DNA of 64,000 bases. It comes from Orlajensenia sp037404875. Lineage in GTDB: Bacteria; Actinomycetota; Actinomycetes; Actinomycetales; Microbacteriaceae. The notes below the pieces were generated by a model. It was not told the DNA's origin and searched no databases. It saw only the letters and a program-made list of their open reading frames with translations. The DNA lies in NCBI RefSeq assembly GCF_037404875.1, contig NZ_JBBELO010000033.1:248001-312000 (forward strand), given 5' to 3'. Below are positions 41,391-51,316 of the stretch, piece after piece. A program made the position numbers and the translations under genes. Each line of letters begins with the position of its first letter. Within the stretch, counting starts at the first letter, position 1.

Positions 41391-42044
41391 TCAGCGGGAT
41401 GCGGAGAACGGGCCCGAGAGCGCGGCCCACTGCAGCAGCATGATGGTCTTCGCGTCGATGATGTCGCGGCCGATCCGCGCAAGGGCGTCGTCGACGTCGA
41501 GTTCGAGCAGCTCGATGTCCTCGCCTTCGTCCTGCAGCCCTCCGCCTGCGCCGGTGGAGGTGTCGCTCGTGTACGGCGCCGCGTAGAAATGCAGCTTCTC
41601 GGTGACCGATCCGGGGCTCATGTAGGCGTCGAAGACGTGCTCGACCTCGCCCACCCGGTGTCCCGTCTCCTCCTCGGCCTCGCGGCGGATGGCGGTCTCG
41701 GGATCGTCATCGTCGAGAAGTCCCGCAGCCGCCTCGATGAGCATGCCATCGGGATGCGCATTGACGTACGCCGGAAAACGGAACTGGCGAGTGAGCAGCA
41801 CGGTTCGCCGCTCGCGGTCGTACAACAGGATGCAGGCGCCGTTTCCGCGGTCGTAGGTCTCGCGCTCCTCGGTCGACCACCTGCCGTCGCGGTGCTGGAA
41901 GTCGAACGTCGTCGTGCGGGTGACGTACCAGTTGGAGGCGAGCACGCGAACATCGCGCACTCGTACCCGCGGGTTCCCGTCCAGGTCGCGTCCGACGCGA
42001 TCCAGGCCGGTGCGGCCGCGACGGTCGGGGGTCTCGTCGGCCAT
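41391..42044 (-). CDS. NUDIX hydrolase (GDP-mannose pyrophosphatase-like)
   Basis: A 217-residue protein. The Nudix box is GLLDDDDPETAIRREAEEETGHRVGE, with the full G-x5-E-x7-REUxEExGU pattern. The N-terminal NWYVTRTTTFDFQHRDGRWSTEERETYDRGNGACILLYDRERRTVLLTRQFRFPAYV and AYMSPGSVTEKLHFYAAPY match the NudK/ADP-ribose pyrophosphatase group. It is likely to hydrolyse a nucleotide sugar. It follows yajQ by 14 nt on the same strand. Confidence 0.9.
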   Translation of the reverse strand: MADETPDRRGRTGLDRVGRDLDGNPRVRVRDVRVLASNWYVTRTTTFDFQHRDGRWSTEERETYDRGNGACILLYDRERRTVLLTRQFRFPAYVNAHPDGMLIEAAAGLLDDDDPETAIRREAEEETGHRVGEVEHVFDAYMSPGSVTEKLHFYAAPYTSDTSTGAGGGLQDEGEDIELLELDVDDALARIGRDIIDAKTIMLLQWAALSGPFSASR

Positions 42045-42058
42045 CTGCGGCGCCGGTC

Positions 42059-42547
42059 TCAGCGGAAGTTGATGAACTGCACGGCCACGTCGAGGTCTTT
42101 GCCCTTCAGCAGTGCGATCGTCTGCTGAAGGTCGTCGCGGCTCTTCGAATTCACCCTTAGCTCGTCGCCCTGAATCTGGCTCTTGACGGTCTTCGGGGCC
42201 TCCTCGCGGATGATCTTGGAGATCTTCTTCGCGTTGTCGCTGTCGATGCCGTTCTTCAGCCCGACCTCGATGCGGAACTCCTTGCCCGAGGGGTAGGGCT
42301 CACCCTCGTCGAGGGAGCGCAGCGTGATGCCGCGCTTGATGAACTTCGACTCGACGACCTCGAGCACGGCCTTCACGCGCTCTTCGGTGTTCGCCTTCAG
42401 CAGGATCTTCTCGCCGCTCCACTCGACGGATGCGCCGACGTTCTTGAAGTCGTAGCGCTGCTCGACTTCTTTGCGGGCCTGGTTGACCGCGTTGTCGGCC
42501 TCCATCTTGTCGACCTTCGAGACGATGTCAAACGAGGAATCAGCCAT
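42059..42547 (-). CDS. YajQ-family cyclic-di-GMP/nucleotide-binding protein
   Basis: A 162-residue protein that matches the YajQ/UPF0234 family end to end: MADSSFDIVSKVDKMEADNAVNQARKEVEQRYDFKNVGASVEW at the start and GDELRVNSKSRDDLQQTIALLKGKDLDVAVQFINFR at the end. YajQ proteins have two ferredoxin-like folds and bind nucleotides, with c-di-GMP binding reported in some bacteria. ATG 42547 is 6 nt after TAGGAT, so it is probably leaderless. Confidence 0.95.
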   Translation of the reverse strand: MADSSFDIVSKVDKMEADNAVNQARKEVEQRYDFKNVGASVEWSGEKILLKANTEERVKAVLEVVESKFIKRGITLRSLDEGEPYPSGKEFRIEVGLKNGIDSDNAKKISKIIREEAPKTVKSQIQGDELRVNSKSRDDLQQTIALLKGKDLDVAVQFINFR

Positions 42548-42553
42548 GGCGAA

Positions 42554-42559
42554 ATCCTA
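42554..42559 (-). promoter_or_regulatory. Leaderless -10 box of yajQ (TAGGAT)
   Basis: TAGGAT on the minus strand ends 6 nt before the ATG. Confidence 0.55.
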
Positions 42560-42581
42560 CCCGCGCAGCCGCGCCCGATGA

Positions 42582-43595
42582 CTACTGCGGCCGGGCGGTG
42601 CTCGAGCGCACGATCAACTCGTGGGGCAGGGCGGCGCTGGCCGGCTCCGCATCCGTCGACGCCGGTCGCAGCACCTCGAGCAGCATCTCCACGGCCTGTT
42701 CCCCCTGTCGTTGCGGGAACTGGGCGACCGTGGTGAGCCCGAAGAACTCGGAGAGGTCGTGGTCGTCGATGCCGATGATCGAGACGTCGCGGGGCACCGA
42801 GAGGCCGAGGTCGCGCGCGGCGAGGATGGCTCCGATCCCCATCTCGTCGGACGCCGCGAAGATGGCACTCGGCCGCCCCCGTGGAACGCCGAGCAGTTGC
42901 TTGGCCGCATGGTAGCCGCCGCCGATCGTGAAGTCGGCCGAGGCGAACAGGCTCGCGTCCACCTCGATGCCCGCATCCCGCAGCGACTGCTCGTAGGCGA
43001 GGCGGCGGTTGGTGGGCAGGTGGAAGTCCAGGTCGAACTCGTGGGTACCGCCGATGTGCGCGATGCGGGTGTGGCCGAGTCCGATGAGGTGCTCCGTCGC
43101 CAGCCGCGCCATCGAGAGGTCGTCGATGCGCAGCGTCGGCACGCCCGGAATGGGTCCTCCGACGCCGACGAGCGGCTTCTTCATCTGGTGCAGGCGCAGC
43201 ACCTCGGCCTCGGTGAGCTCGAGGGATACCGCGATGACGGCATCCACGCGCTGCCGCAGCAGGAAGTGCTCGAAGACGCTCTGGCGCTCGTCGCCCTCTC
43301 CCGAGAGGTTGTAGAGCGTGAGGTCGTACCCGTTGCGCAGCAGAGCGCGCTGGGCGCCCTCGAGCACCGAGGTGAAGTACCAGCGACCGAGGAACGGCAC
43401 GACGACGCCGATGTTGCGGGTGCGGCCGGATGCGAGACTCGAGGCGTTCGACGAGACGACGTAGTCGAGCTGGAGTGCGGCATCCTGAACGCGCTGCTTG
43501 GTGGCCGGCGAGACGTTCACGCTGCCGCTGAGCGCGCGCGAGACCGTCGCTGTCGACACGCCCGCGAGCTTGGCGACTTCGTCGATGCCGGCCAT
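42582..43595 (-). CDS. LacI-family transcriptional regulator
   Basis: A 337-residue repressor. The HTH and hinge are IDEVAKLAGVSTATVSRALSGSVNVSPATKQRV followed by SSNASSLASGRTRNIGVVVPFLGRWYFTSVLEGAQRALL. The sugar-binding domain ends with ISIIGIDD-type sequence (VSIIGIDDHDLSEFFGLTTVAQFP). Subfamily cannot be fixed, but the closest targets by position are the maltodextrin genes 2.8-10.6 kb away, whose control region has LacI-type operators. GGAGGC lies upstream of ATG 43595, and ATACTA (43624-43629, TAGTAT on the minus strand) is a likely -10. Confidence 0.93.
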   Translation of the reverse strand: MAGIDEVAKLAGVSTATVSRALSGSVNVSPATKQRVQDAALQLDYVVSSNASSLASGRTRNIGVVVPFLGRWYFTSVLEGAQRALLRNGYDLTLYNLSGEGDERQSVFEHFLLRQRVDAVIAVSLELTEAEVLRLHQMKKPLVGVGGPIPGVPTLRIDDLSMARLATEHLIGLGHTRIAHIGGTHEFDLDFHLPTNRRLAYEQSLRDAGIEVDASLFASADFTIGGGYHAAKQLLGVPRGRPSAIFAASDEMGIGAILAARDLGLSVPRDVSIIGIDDHDLSEFFGLTTVAQFPQRQGEQAVEMLLEVLRPASTDAEPASAALPHELIVRSSTARPQ

Positions 43596-43761
43596 GGATG
43601 CTGCCTCCGAGAGTCTCGGCACGATACTACCGGCGGGGCATGCCGCGGCCGCCCGGTAGGCGCGCCGACGGACGGGCGGGTCCGATTTCTCGGCAGGGTC
43701 GCCGCCGGGTATCCTTATGACGCGTCTTCGGTCATGTGAATCACGTGGGCGGGTGCGCACT

Positions 43762-43843
43762 GGCGAGTTACCCAAGCGGCCAAAGGGATCTGACTGTAAA
43801 TCAGACTGCTCAGCATTCGGGGGTTCGAATCCCTCACTCGCCA
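43762..43843 (+). tRNA. tRNA-Tyr (GTA)
   Basis: An 82-nt class II tRNA with a long variable arm. The acceptor arms GGCGAGT and ACTCGCC pair fully, with discriminator base A at 43843. The anticodon stem TCTGA/TCAGA encloses CTGTAAA, with anticodon GTA at 43796-43798. The TpsiC arm contains GGTTCGAATCC. The 3' CCA is not encoded. It is followed by a Rho-independent terminator. Confidence 0.97.
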
Positions 43844-43848
43844 CTGTC

Positions 43849-43874
43849 AACGGCCTCCTGCGGGAGGCCGTTTT
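43849..43874 (+). terminator. Terminator after tRNA-Tyr
   Basis: AACGGCCTCC (43849-43858) pairs perfectly with GGAGGCCGTT (43863-43872) around a 4-nt loop, followed by TT. Confidence 0.85.
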
Positions 43875-43887
43875 CGCGTCCGCGGTC

Positions 43888-44135
43888 CGGCGCTTCGACA
43901 GGCTCAGCGAGCACCGGGCTGGGTCTCGCTCGCTCGTTCCCTGAGCTTGTCGAAGGGGGCGGTCCGCAGGTCGGCGTGCGGCGCTTCGACAGGCTCAGCG
44001 AACGCGGGGCTGGGTCTCTCGCGCTCGTTCCCTGAGCTTGTCGAAGGGTGGCGACCCACAGGTCGGCGTGCGGCGCTTCGACAGGCTCAGCGAACGCGGG
44101 GCTGGGTTCCACACGCCGGCGCGCGCTTCGACGCA
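43888..44135. repeat. REP-like array 1 (CTTCGACAGGCTCAG)
   Basis: The unit CGGCGCTTCGACAGGCTCAG begins at 43888, 43979 and 44071, giving a 91-92-bp tandem period with about 2.5 copies. Each full unit also holds the reverse arm TCCCTGAGCTTGTCGAAGG, so it can fold into a long stem. A decayed arm is at 44123-44141 (GCGCTTCGACGCACTCAGC). It fills the non-coding 330 bp between tRNA-Tyr and suhB-like gene and contains no gene. Similar REP-like sequences are common in GC-rich Actinobacteria. Confidence 0.85.
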
Positions 44136-44161
44136 CTCAGCGCGCGGCGGCGCGGCCGCGC

Positions 44162-44167
44162 TAGCGT
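44162..44167 (+). promoter_or_regulatory. Leaderless -10 box (TAGCGT)
   Basis: TAGCGT ends 6 nt before ATG 44174. Confidence 0.4.
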
Positions 44168-44173
44168 TGCGGC

Positions 44174-44980
44174 ATGAGCGCCGAACTGCTGACCCTTGCC
44201 CGCGGCATCGCCGAGTCGGCTGCCGAGCTCGCGGCGCGGCGGCGATCCGAGGGCATCGAGATCGCGGCGAGCAAGTCCGCGCCCGAAGACATCGTGACCT
44301 TCACCGATCGCGAGGTCGAACAGCACATCCGCTCCCTCATCGCCGACGCCCGCCCCGATGACGGCTTCCTCGGCGAGGAGTCGGATGCCACGGGCGGCAC
44401 GAGCGGACTGACCTGGGTCGTCGATCCGATCGACGGTACGGTCAACTTCCTCTACGGCGTACCGGCGTGGGCCATCAGCATCGCCGTCGTCGAGGGCGAA
44501 CCCGACCCGTCCACGTGGAGCGCCCTGGCCGGTGTGGTCATCAACCCCACCAGCGGCGAGGTGTTCACGGCGAGCGCCGGCGAAGGCGCCTGGCACCAGG
44601 GTCGCCGCCTCGAGGTGAACCGCGGCGTGCAGTTGCCGCTCGCGCTGGTCGGAACCGGCTTCTCCTACTCCTCGCAGACGCGCGGGTGGCAGGCGCAGGT
44701 GCTGAACACCGTTCTACCGAACGTGCGGGACATCCGTCGCATCGGTTCGGCCGCACTCGACCTGTGCAACGTGGCGGCCGGCCGGCTCGACGCCCACTTC
44801 GAACGCGGCCTCAACGCCTGGGACCACGCGGCGGGCGCGCTGATCGCGCGCGAGGCGGGTGCCAGGGTCGGCGGCTTCCGTGGGGCTGCCGAGAGCAAGG
44901 CCATGACCATCGCGGCCGAGTCTGAGCTGTTCGAAGCGCTCGAGAGGCTGCTCATCGAATCCGGCGCCGACGCGGTCTGA
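44174..44980 (+). CDS. Inositol monophosphatase family protein
   Basis: A 268-residue Mg2+-dependent phosphatase. The metal and active-site motifs are GEESDATGG, WVVDPIDGTVNFLYGVPAWAISIAVVEG and WDHAAGALIAREAGARVGGF, the last being the IMPase signature. In Actinobacteria such enzymes act on inositol phosphate, histidinol phosphate, fructose-1,6-bisphosphate or PAP, and sequence alone does not decide among these. The gene stands alone between a REP array and the M23 peptidase gene. Confidence 0.92.
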   Translation: MSAELLTLARGIAESAAELAARRRSEGIEIAASKSAPEDIVTFTDREVEQHIRSLIADARPDDGFLGEESDATGGTSGLTWVVDPIDGTVNFLYGVPAWAISIAVVEGEPDPSTWSALAGVVINPTSGEVFTASAGEGAWHQGRRLEVNRGVQLPLALVGTGFSYSSQTRGWQAQVLNTVLPNVRDIRRIGSAALDLCNVAAGRLDAHFERGLNAWDHAAGALIAREAGARVGGFRGAAESKAMTIAAESELFEALERLLIESGADAV

Positions 44981-45135
44981 GCGCACCACTCCCTGACAAC
45001 CCTCATTCGGGGGTGACTTGTTACGCATTCATAGAGTTTTCAGGGAGGGTTCGTTAGCCTCTTTACCAATCCGTTACGCGCTTACCCCGGCAGGTGACGG
45101 TTCCCTACGTTCCCTGTGCCGAAGGTTTTAGACGC

Positions 45136-46341
45136 GTGCTCGATGACTCCCTAGCCCCAGCTGTGTCTGGGGACGGCGAGCCCGCACTCACCAGGCGGCA
45201 GTTGCGCGAACGGGAGAGGGCCGCCAACGAGGCGTCATCGACGACGGATGCGCCGCCCGCGGCCGGAGTCGCCGTACCTCTCGAGGACGCGCCCACCGCC
45301 TCCGTGGAGGATGAGACGCTCGTCGTCGTGGAGCCCGCCGCTCCCGCCGTGCACGCCACCGAAGAGCACCCCGTCGTCGTGGTCGAAGAGCAGCAGCCGA
45401 CCAGTCGGGCACGCAACCGCGAGGCGCTGCGTCGCACCACGGCCGATCTCACCAGCGACGACCTTCCGCCGGCACCGCCGCGTTCGCGGCGTGAGGCCCG
45501 TACCAACCCGGTCGACGAGGTGACGGCACAGGCACGCCGCTCCGCGCACTCCGACGCCGTCACGACTCGCGCCAAGCTCACGACGCAGAGCGTTCCCGTC
45601 GTCACGGCGGCTCCTAAGAAGCCCTCGCGCCACTCGGCGAAGAAGGGCCTGGCCACGACCCTCGTCATGGGCGTCGTCGCGCTCATCGCGATCGCCACCT
45701 CGGTTCCGGCCAACGCCCTGCTCTCGCCTGCCGACGTTCAGGCCGCAGCCGCGGTGACGAACGTCACCGCGAAGGGCGAGGCCCAATCGGTTCACGTGAG
45801 CGACGCCGTCGGCGAGACGTCGGTGCAGCGCGACGGCTACGGTGCCGAGTCGCTCGCCCAGGTGGCCGCATCCAGTGGCATCCGGCCCGAGTCCGCCACC
45901 TTCACGAACGACCCCAACGGCACGGTGCAGTGGCCGTTCATGGTGGGCGTGCACATCGGCGACCGCTTCGGCTACCGCAACTGCGCCGGCTGCTCGGAGG
46001 ACCACCACGGTCAGGACTTCAACCCCGGGCTCGGCGCCGACATCCAGGCCATCGCCGACGGCGTGGTCAGCTTCGCGGAGGACGGCGACGGCGACCTCGG
46101 CGTGCACATGATGATCACCCACCAGATCAACGGCCAGACGGTCACGTCGGTGTACGCGCACATGCAGCACGGTTCCATGCGCTTCAAGGTCGGCGACCAG
46201 GTCAAGGTGGGCGACATCATCGGAACCGTCGGCACGACCGGCATGTCGACCGGTCCGCACCTGCACTTCGAGATCCGTCTCGGCGGCATCAACGGCCCGT
46301 GGACCGATCCGCTCGTGTGGCTGTACGCCAACACCAACTGA
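45136..46341 (+). CDS. M23-family (LytM) membrane-anchored peptidase
   Basis: A protein of about 401 residues. The cytoplasmic N-terminal 180 residues are charged and low complexity (ALTRRQLRERERAANEASS, then Glu/Val-rich runs). One membrane helix follows (GLATTLVMGVVALIAIATSVPANAL). The C-terminal M23 domain has the zinc motif HHGQDFNPGLG, the metal-linked segment TVTSVYAHMQHGSMRFKVGDQVKVGDIIGTVG and the final GPHLHFEIRLGG. M23 enzymes cut peptidoglycan cross-bridges or regulate such enzymes. GTG 45136 is tentatively chosen (GAAGG 10 nt upstream); a start at 45094 is also open. The 155-nt region upstream has no recognised element. Confidence 0.88.
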   Translation: MLDDSLAPAVSGDGEPALTRRQLRERERAANEASSTTDAPPAAGVAVPLEDAPTASVEDETLVVVEPAAPAVHATEEHPVVVVEEQQPTSRARNREALRRTTADLTSDDLPPAPPRSRREARTNPVDEVTAQARRSAHSDAVTTRAKLTTQSVPVVTAAPKKPSRHSAKKGLATTLVMGVVALIAIATSVPANALLSPADVQAAAAVTNVTAKGEAQSVHVSDAVGETSVQRDGYGAESLAQVAASSGIRPESATFTNDPNGTVQWPFMVGVHIGDRFGYRNCAGCSEDHHGQDFNPGLGADIQAIADGVVSFAEDGDGDLGVHMMITHQINGQTVTSVYAHMQHGSMRFKVGDQVKVGDIIGTVGTTGMSTGPHLHFEIRLGGINGPWTDPLVWLYANTN

Positions 46342-46362
46342 GCGTCGAGACCGACCTGACGC

Positions 46363-46406
46363 AAGAACGCCTCCTCCCCATCCGGCGATGGGAAGGAGGC
46401 GTTCTT
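46363..46406. terminator. Bidirectional terminator
   Basis: AAGAACGCCTCCT (46363-46375) pairs with AGGAGGCGTTCTT (46394-46406), and an inner CCCATC/GATGGG stem extends it. It separates the M23 peptidase (+) from the alpha-glucosidase (-). Confidence 0.85.
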
Positions 46407-46414
46407 CGTTCGCC

Positions 46415-48142
46415 CTACTCGGCGAGCCAGACCGTCGTGTCGGCCGGCACCTCGTCGCCCTCCAGCGGTGCCGAACTGAGCAGCACCTCTCCCGAAGGCA
46501 GCGGCACGGATGCGCCGCTCACGTTGGCGATCACTCGAACGCCGCCGTTGCGGAAGGCCACCACGTTCTCGCCGAAGCCGTCCAGCCACTCGAGCGTTCC
46601 GACGCCCAGGCCCTCCTGCCGGCGAACCAGAAGCGCCCGCTTGTAGAGCTCGAGGGTCGAGCCGGCGTCGCCCTCCTGCGCGTCCCGCGCGTACTGCGCC
46701 CAGATGGCGGGCTGCGGAAGCCACGACGCCGAGGAGGGGCCGAAGCCGAACGACGGCGCATCCGTCTGCCAGGGCAGCGGCACGCGGCAGCCGTCGCGGC
46801 CGTAGCGCTCACCGTGGGTGCGGAACCAGGTCGGATCCTGGCGCGCCTCATCGGGCAGGTCGATCGCCTCGGGCAGTCCGAGTTCCTCGCCCTGGTAGAC
46901 GTAGGCCGAGCCCGGCAGGGCGAGCATGAGTGCCGTGGCCGCTCGCGCGCGTCGCAGGCCGAGCACCGGGTCGGGCAGGCCGGGGGTGTTGGGCCCGATG
47001 CCGTGTCCCTGCAGGTTGTCGGCCGTCAGCGCCAGGCGGGAGGCGTGTCGCACGACGTCGTGGTTCGAGAGCACCCACGTGCTCGGCGCACCGACGGTCG
47101 CGAAGGCCTCGAGCGAGCGGTCGATGACCTCGCGCAGGGGAGCGGCCTTCCAGGGCGTCTCGAGGTAGGCGAAGTTGAAGGCCTGGTGCATCTCATCGGG
47201 GCGCACCCACTTGGCCAGCTGCGAGAGCGGGTCGACCCAGGCCTCGGCGCACAGCACCCGATCTCCGGGGTAGGCGGCGAGCACGCGGTGCCAGTCGCGG
47301 TAGATCTCGTGCACGCCCTCCTGCGCCCAGTAGGGCGGCCGGTCCTCGTGCTCGGATGCGACACCGGGCTCGAGCGGCGTGGCCGCACCGCCCATGCTGC
47401 CTCCCGCCTCCGGGGGCGTGTAGTCGGGCAGTCCATCGGCCTTGATCAGGCCGTGCGCCACGTCGACACGGAAGCCGTCAACGCCGCGATCCAGCCAGAA
47501 CCGCAGGATGTCGCGGAACTGCTCGCGCACCCACTCGTCGTTCCAATCCAGGTCGGGCTGCGAGCTGTCGAACAGGTGCAGGTACCACTGGCCCGGCGTG
47601 CCGTCGGCTTCGGTGATGCGGGTCCAGGCCGGCCCGCCGAACACCGATTCCCAGTTGTTCGGGGGCAGCTCGCCGTTCTCGCCGCGGCCCTCACGGAACA
47701 TGTAGTGCGAGCGCTCGACGCTGCCCGGCCCTGCTGCGAGAGCGGCCGTGAACCAGGCGTGCTCACTCGAGGTGTGGTTGGGAACGAGGTCGACGATCAC
47801 GCGGATGCCGAGCGCGTGCGAGCGCGCCAGCATGCTGTCGAAGTCCGCGAGGGTTCCGAACCGCGGGTCGACGTCGCAATAATCGGCCACGTCGTAGCCC
47901 GCATCCTTCTGCGGCGACGTGAAGAACGGTGAGAGCCAGATGGCGTCCACGCCGAGCTCGCTGAGCGCGTCCAGCCGGCCGGTGATGCCCGAGAGGTCGC
48001 CCATGCCGTCGCCATCGGCATCGGCGAAGGAGCGGGGGTAGATCTGGTAGATGACGGCCGAACGCCACCACTCCGACGGCCGTGCGTCCGAGTGATCGCG
48101 CGACGCGCTTGCGGGCGCGATGAGGGTGGTCTCGATACTCAT
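46415..48142 (-). CDS. GH13 alpha-glucosidase (oligo-1,6-glucosidase type)
   Basis: A 575-residue cytoplasmic enzyme releasing glucose from maltooligosaccharides. Family motifs in order: VIYQIYPRSFADADGDGMGDLSGITGRLD, the DLVPNHTSSEHAWF region I, DGFRVDVAHG with the nucleophile Asp, LCAEAWV with the acid Glu, and VLSNHDVVRHASR with the stabilising Asp. This is the GH13 subfamily of actinobacterial alpha-glucosidases (AglA/MalL type). ATG 48142 is preferred over GTG 48151 because ACCCTA (TAGGGT) ends 7 nt before it. Transcription diverges from malE across a region with two LacI-type operators. Confidence 0.93.
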   Translation of the reverse strand: MSIETTLIAPASASRDHSDARPSEWWRSAVIYQIYPRSFADADGDGMGDLSGITGRLDALSELGVDAIWLSPFFTSPQKDAGYDVADYCDVDPRFGTLADFDSMLARSHALGIRVIVDLVPNHTSSEHAWFTAALAAGPGSVERSHYMFREGRGENGELPPNNWESVFGGPAWTRITEADGTPGQWYLHLFDSSQPDLDWNDEWVREQFRDILRFWLDRGVDGFRVDVAHGLIKADGLPDYTPPEAGGSMGGAATPLEPGVASEHEDRPPYWAQEGVHEIYRDWHRVLAAYPGDRVLCAEAWVDPLSQLAKWVRPDEMHQAFNFAYLETPWKAAPLREVIDRSLEAFATVGAPSTWVLSNHDVVRHASRLALTADNLQGHGIGPNTPGLPDPVLGLRRARAATALMLALPGSAYVYQGEELGLPEAIDLPDEARQDPTWFRTHGERYGRDGCRVPLPWQTDAPSFGFGPSSASWLPQPAIWAQYARDAQEGDAGSTLELYKRALLVRRQEGLGVGTLEWLDGFGENVVAFRNGGVRVIANVSGASVPLPSGEVLLSSAPLEGDEVPADTTVWLAE

Positions 48143-48149
48143 GAGCGAC

Positions 48150-48155
48150 ACCCTA
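48150..48155 (-). promoter_or_regulatory. Leaderless -10 box of the alpha-glucosidase gene (TAGGGT)
   Basis: TAGGGT on the minus strand ends 7 nt before ATG 48142. A LacI-type operator lies 14 nt further upstream. Confidence 0.45.
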
Positions 48156-48169
48156 CGCGATCTGAGCTG

Positions 48170-48183
48170 TGCAAGCGTTTACA
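48170..48183. promoter_or_regulatory. LacI-type operator 1
   Basis: TGCAAGCGTTTACA matches the pseudo-palindrome TGNAANCGNTTNCA of LacI/MalR-family operators at all fixed positions. It lies just upstream of the alpha-glucosidase promoter. Confidence 0.75.
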
Positions 48184-48248
48184 ACCGGCTGCCGACCGAC
48201 TGCACGCGCCGATGATCGCGCTCTCCATATCGCTTCGGTAACACCGGT

Positions 48249-48291
48249 TTGCCTCGACACCGTTCTGCCGGTATACATGAAACCGCTTGCA
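48249..48291 (+). promoter_or_regulatory. malE promoter with LacI-type operator 2
   Basis: TTGCCT (48249-48254), a 17-nt spacer and TATACA (48272-48277) form a promoter; the operator TGAAACCGCTTGCA (48278-48291) begins immediately after the -10 box and covers the expected start point. A repressor bound there would block initiation. The operator shares CGCTTGCA with operator 1 in inverse orientation. Confidence 0.75.
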
Positions 48292-48360
48292 TTCACATGC
48301 GCGCCGGAGAACGGGCTCCACACGTGGCTCACTGCGGTGCCACACAGAAAGGAATCACCG

Positions 48361-49614
48361 ATGAAGGTGAATTCACGTCGCATCGCGGCCGCTGTCGCGG
48401 TCGTCGCGGTCGGTGCGCTCGGCCTCACGGCCTGCTCATCGTCGAACTCCGGCGACAAGGACTCCGATAAGGGCTCGAGCCAGCCCATCACGCTGTGGGT
48501 GGACACCGAGCGTGCGCCGGCCCTCAAGGAGGTCGCCGCCTCGTTCAAGGAAGACACCGGCATCGAGGTCAAGCTCGTCGTCAAGGACTTCGCCACGGTC
48601 GACCAGGACTTCATCAGCCAGGTTCCCACCGGCAAGGGCCCCGACATCATCGTCAGCCCCCACGACAAGCTCGGCGCCTACGTGGCCGCCGGCGTCGTTG
48701 CTCCCCTCGAGCTCGGCAAGGTGCAGGATGAGTTCGCCGAGTCCGCCGTGCAGGCCATGACCTACGACGGCAAGGTCTACGGCGTGCCGTACTCGATCGA
48801 GAACGTCGCCCTCGTGCGCAACACCGCCCTCGTGCCCGACGCTTCCGCCGACTTCAGCGACGTGCTCGCCAAGGGCCAGGCGTGGGCAGCCGGTCAGCCC
48901 GACAAGTACCCCTTCCTTCTCGGCCTCTCGCCCGACCAGGGAGACCCGTACCACCTCTACCCGCTGCAGACCTCGTTCGGTTCGCAGGTGTTCGCGCAGA
49001 ACGCCGACGGCAGCTACGACGCCTCCAAGCTCGTTCTCGGTGATGAGGCCGGGCAGAAGTTCGCCGCAGCGCTGAAGGACTGGGGTGCCGCGGGCGTCCT
49101 GAACGCCAACATCGACGGCGATAAGGCCAAGCAGTTCTTCATCGACGGACAGTCGCCGTACTACCTCACGGGCCCGTGGAACATCCCGGACATCAAGGCG
49201 GCAGGCATCCAATACGCCATCGACCCGCTTCCGAGCGCCGGTGGCCAGCCTGCCCGCCCCTTCATCGGCGTGAACGGCTTCTTCCTCTCGAGCAAGTCGA
49301 AGAACGCGGTGGCTGCCACCAACTTCATCGTCAACTACCTCTCGACCGAGGCCGCGCAGACCAGCCTCTACAAGGTCGGCGGACGCCCGCCGGCACTGAA
49401 GGCCGCCTACGACAAGGCCGCGAAGGAAGACGCCGACATCAAGGCCTTCGGTTCGATCGGCCTGACCGGCGCTCCGATGCCGGCCATCCCCGAGATGGGC
49501 TCCGTGTGGGCCGACTGGGGTAACGCCGAGCTGCAGCTCATCAAGGGCGAGGGCGACCCCACCCAGGTGTGGACGACGGCAGCGACCAACATCCAGGCGA
49601 AGATCGCCGGCTAG
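48361..49614 (+). CDS. malE: Maltose/maltodextrin ABC transporter, substrate-binding lipoprotein
   Basis: A 417-residue extracellular lipoprotein with signal peptide and lipobox (VGALGLTACSSS). The mature part matches MalE: ITLWVDTERAPALKEVAASFKEDTGIEVKLVVKDF, GKGPDIIVSPHDKLGAYVAAGVVAPLEL, KVYGVPYSIENVALVRNT and YYLTGPWNIPDIKAAGIQYAIDPLP. It delivers maltodextrins to MalFG. ATG 48361 follows AAAGGA. A stable hairpin after its stop codon separates it from malF, which would raise malE mRNA above malFG. Confidence 0.93.
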   Translation: MKVNSRRIAAAVAVVAVGALGLTACSSSNSGDKDSDKGSSQPITLWVDTERAPALKEVAASFKEDTGIEVKLVVKDFATVDQDFISQVPTGKGPDIIVSPHDKLGAYVAAGVVAPLELGKVQDEFAESAVQAMTYDGKVYGVPYSIENVALVRNTALVPDASADFSDVLAKGQAWAAGQPDKYPFLLGLSPDQGDPYHLYPLQTSFGSQVFAQNADGSYDASKLVLGDEAGQKFAAALKDWGAAGVLNANIDGDKAKQFFIDGQSPYYLTGPWNIPDIKAAGIQYAIDPLPSAGGQPARPFIGVNGFFLSSKSKNAVAATNFIVNYLSTEAAQTSLYKVGGRPPALKAAYDKAAKEDADIKAFGSIGLTGAPMPAIPEMGSVWADWGNAELQLIKGEGDPTQVWTTAATNIQAKIAG

Positions 49615-49623
49615 ACGGATGCC

Positions 49624-49652
49624 GCGGGTGGGGCAGCAAACGCCCCACCCGC
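49624..49652 (+). terminator. Intercistronic hairpin between malE and malF
   Basis: GCGGGTGGGGC (49624-49634) pairs perfectly with GCCCCACCCGC (49642-49652) around a 7-nt loop. It lacks a U-tract, so it more likely protects malE mRNA or partly terminates transcription than stops it fully. Confidence 0.7.
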
Positions 49653-49693
49653 GCATTCTCCGTCGTTCCGAGCACCACGAGGGGTACCCGCAG

Positions 49694-51315
<1,622 letters not shown>

Positions 51316-51316
<1 letters not shown>

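Noticed and set aside
44981..45135. c-di-AMP (ydaO) riboswitch before the M23 peptidase gene
   Set aside because: Such riboswitches often precede wall hydrolases in Actinobacteria, but I could not find the conserved core in these 155 nt. A covariance-model search would decide.
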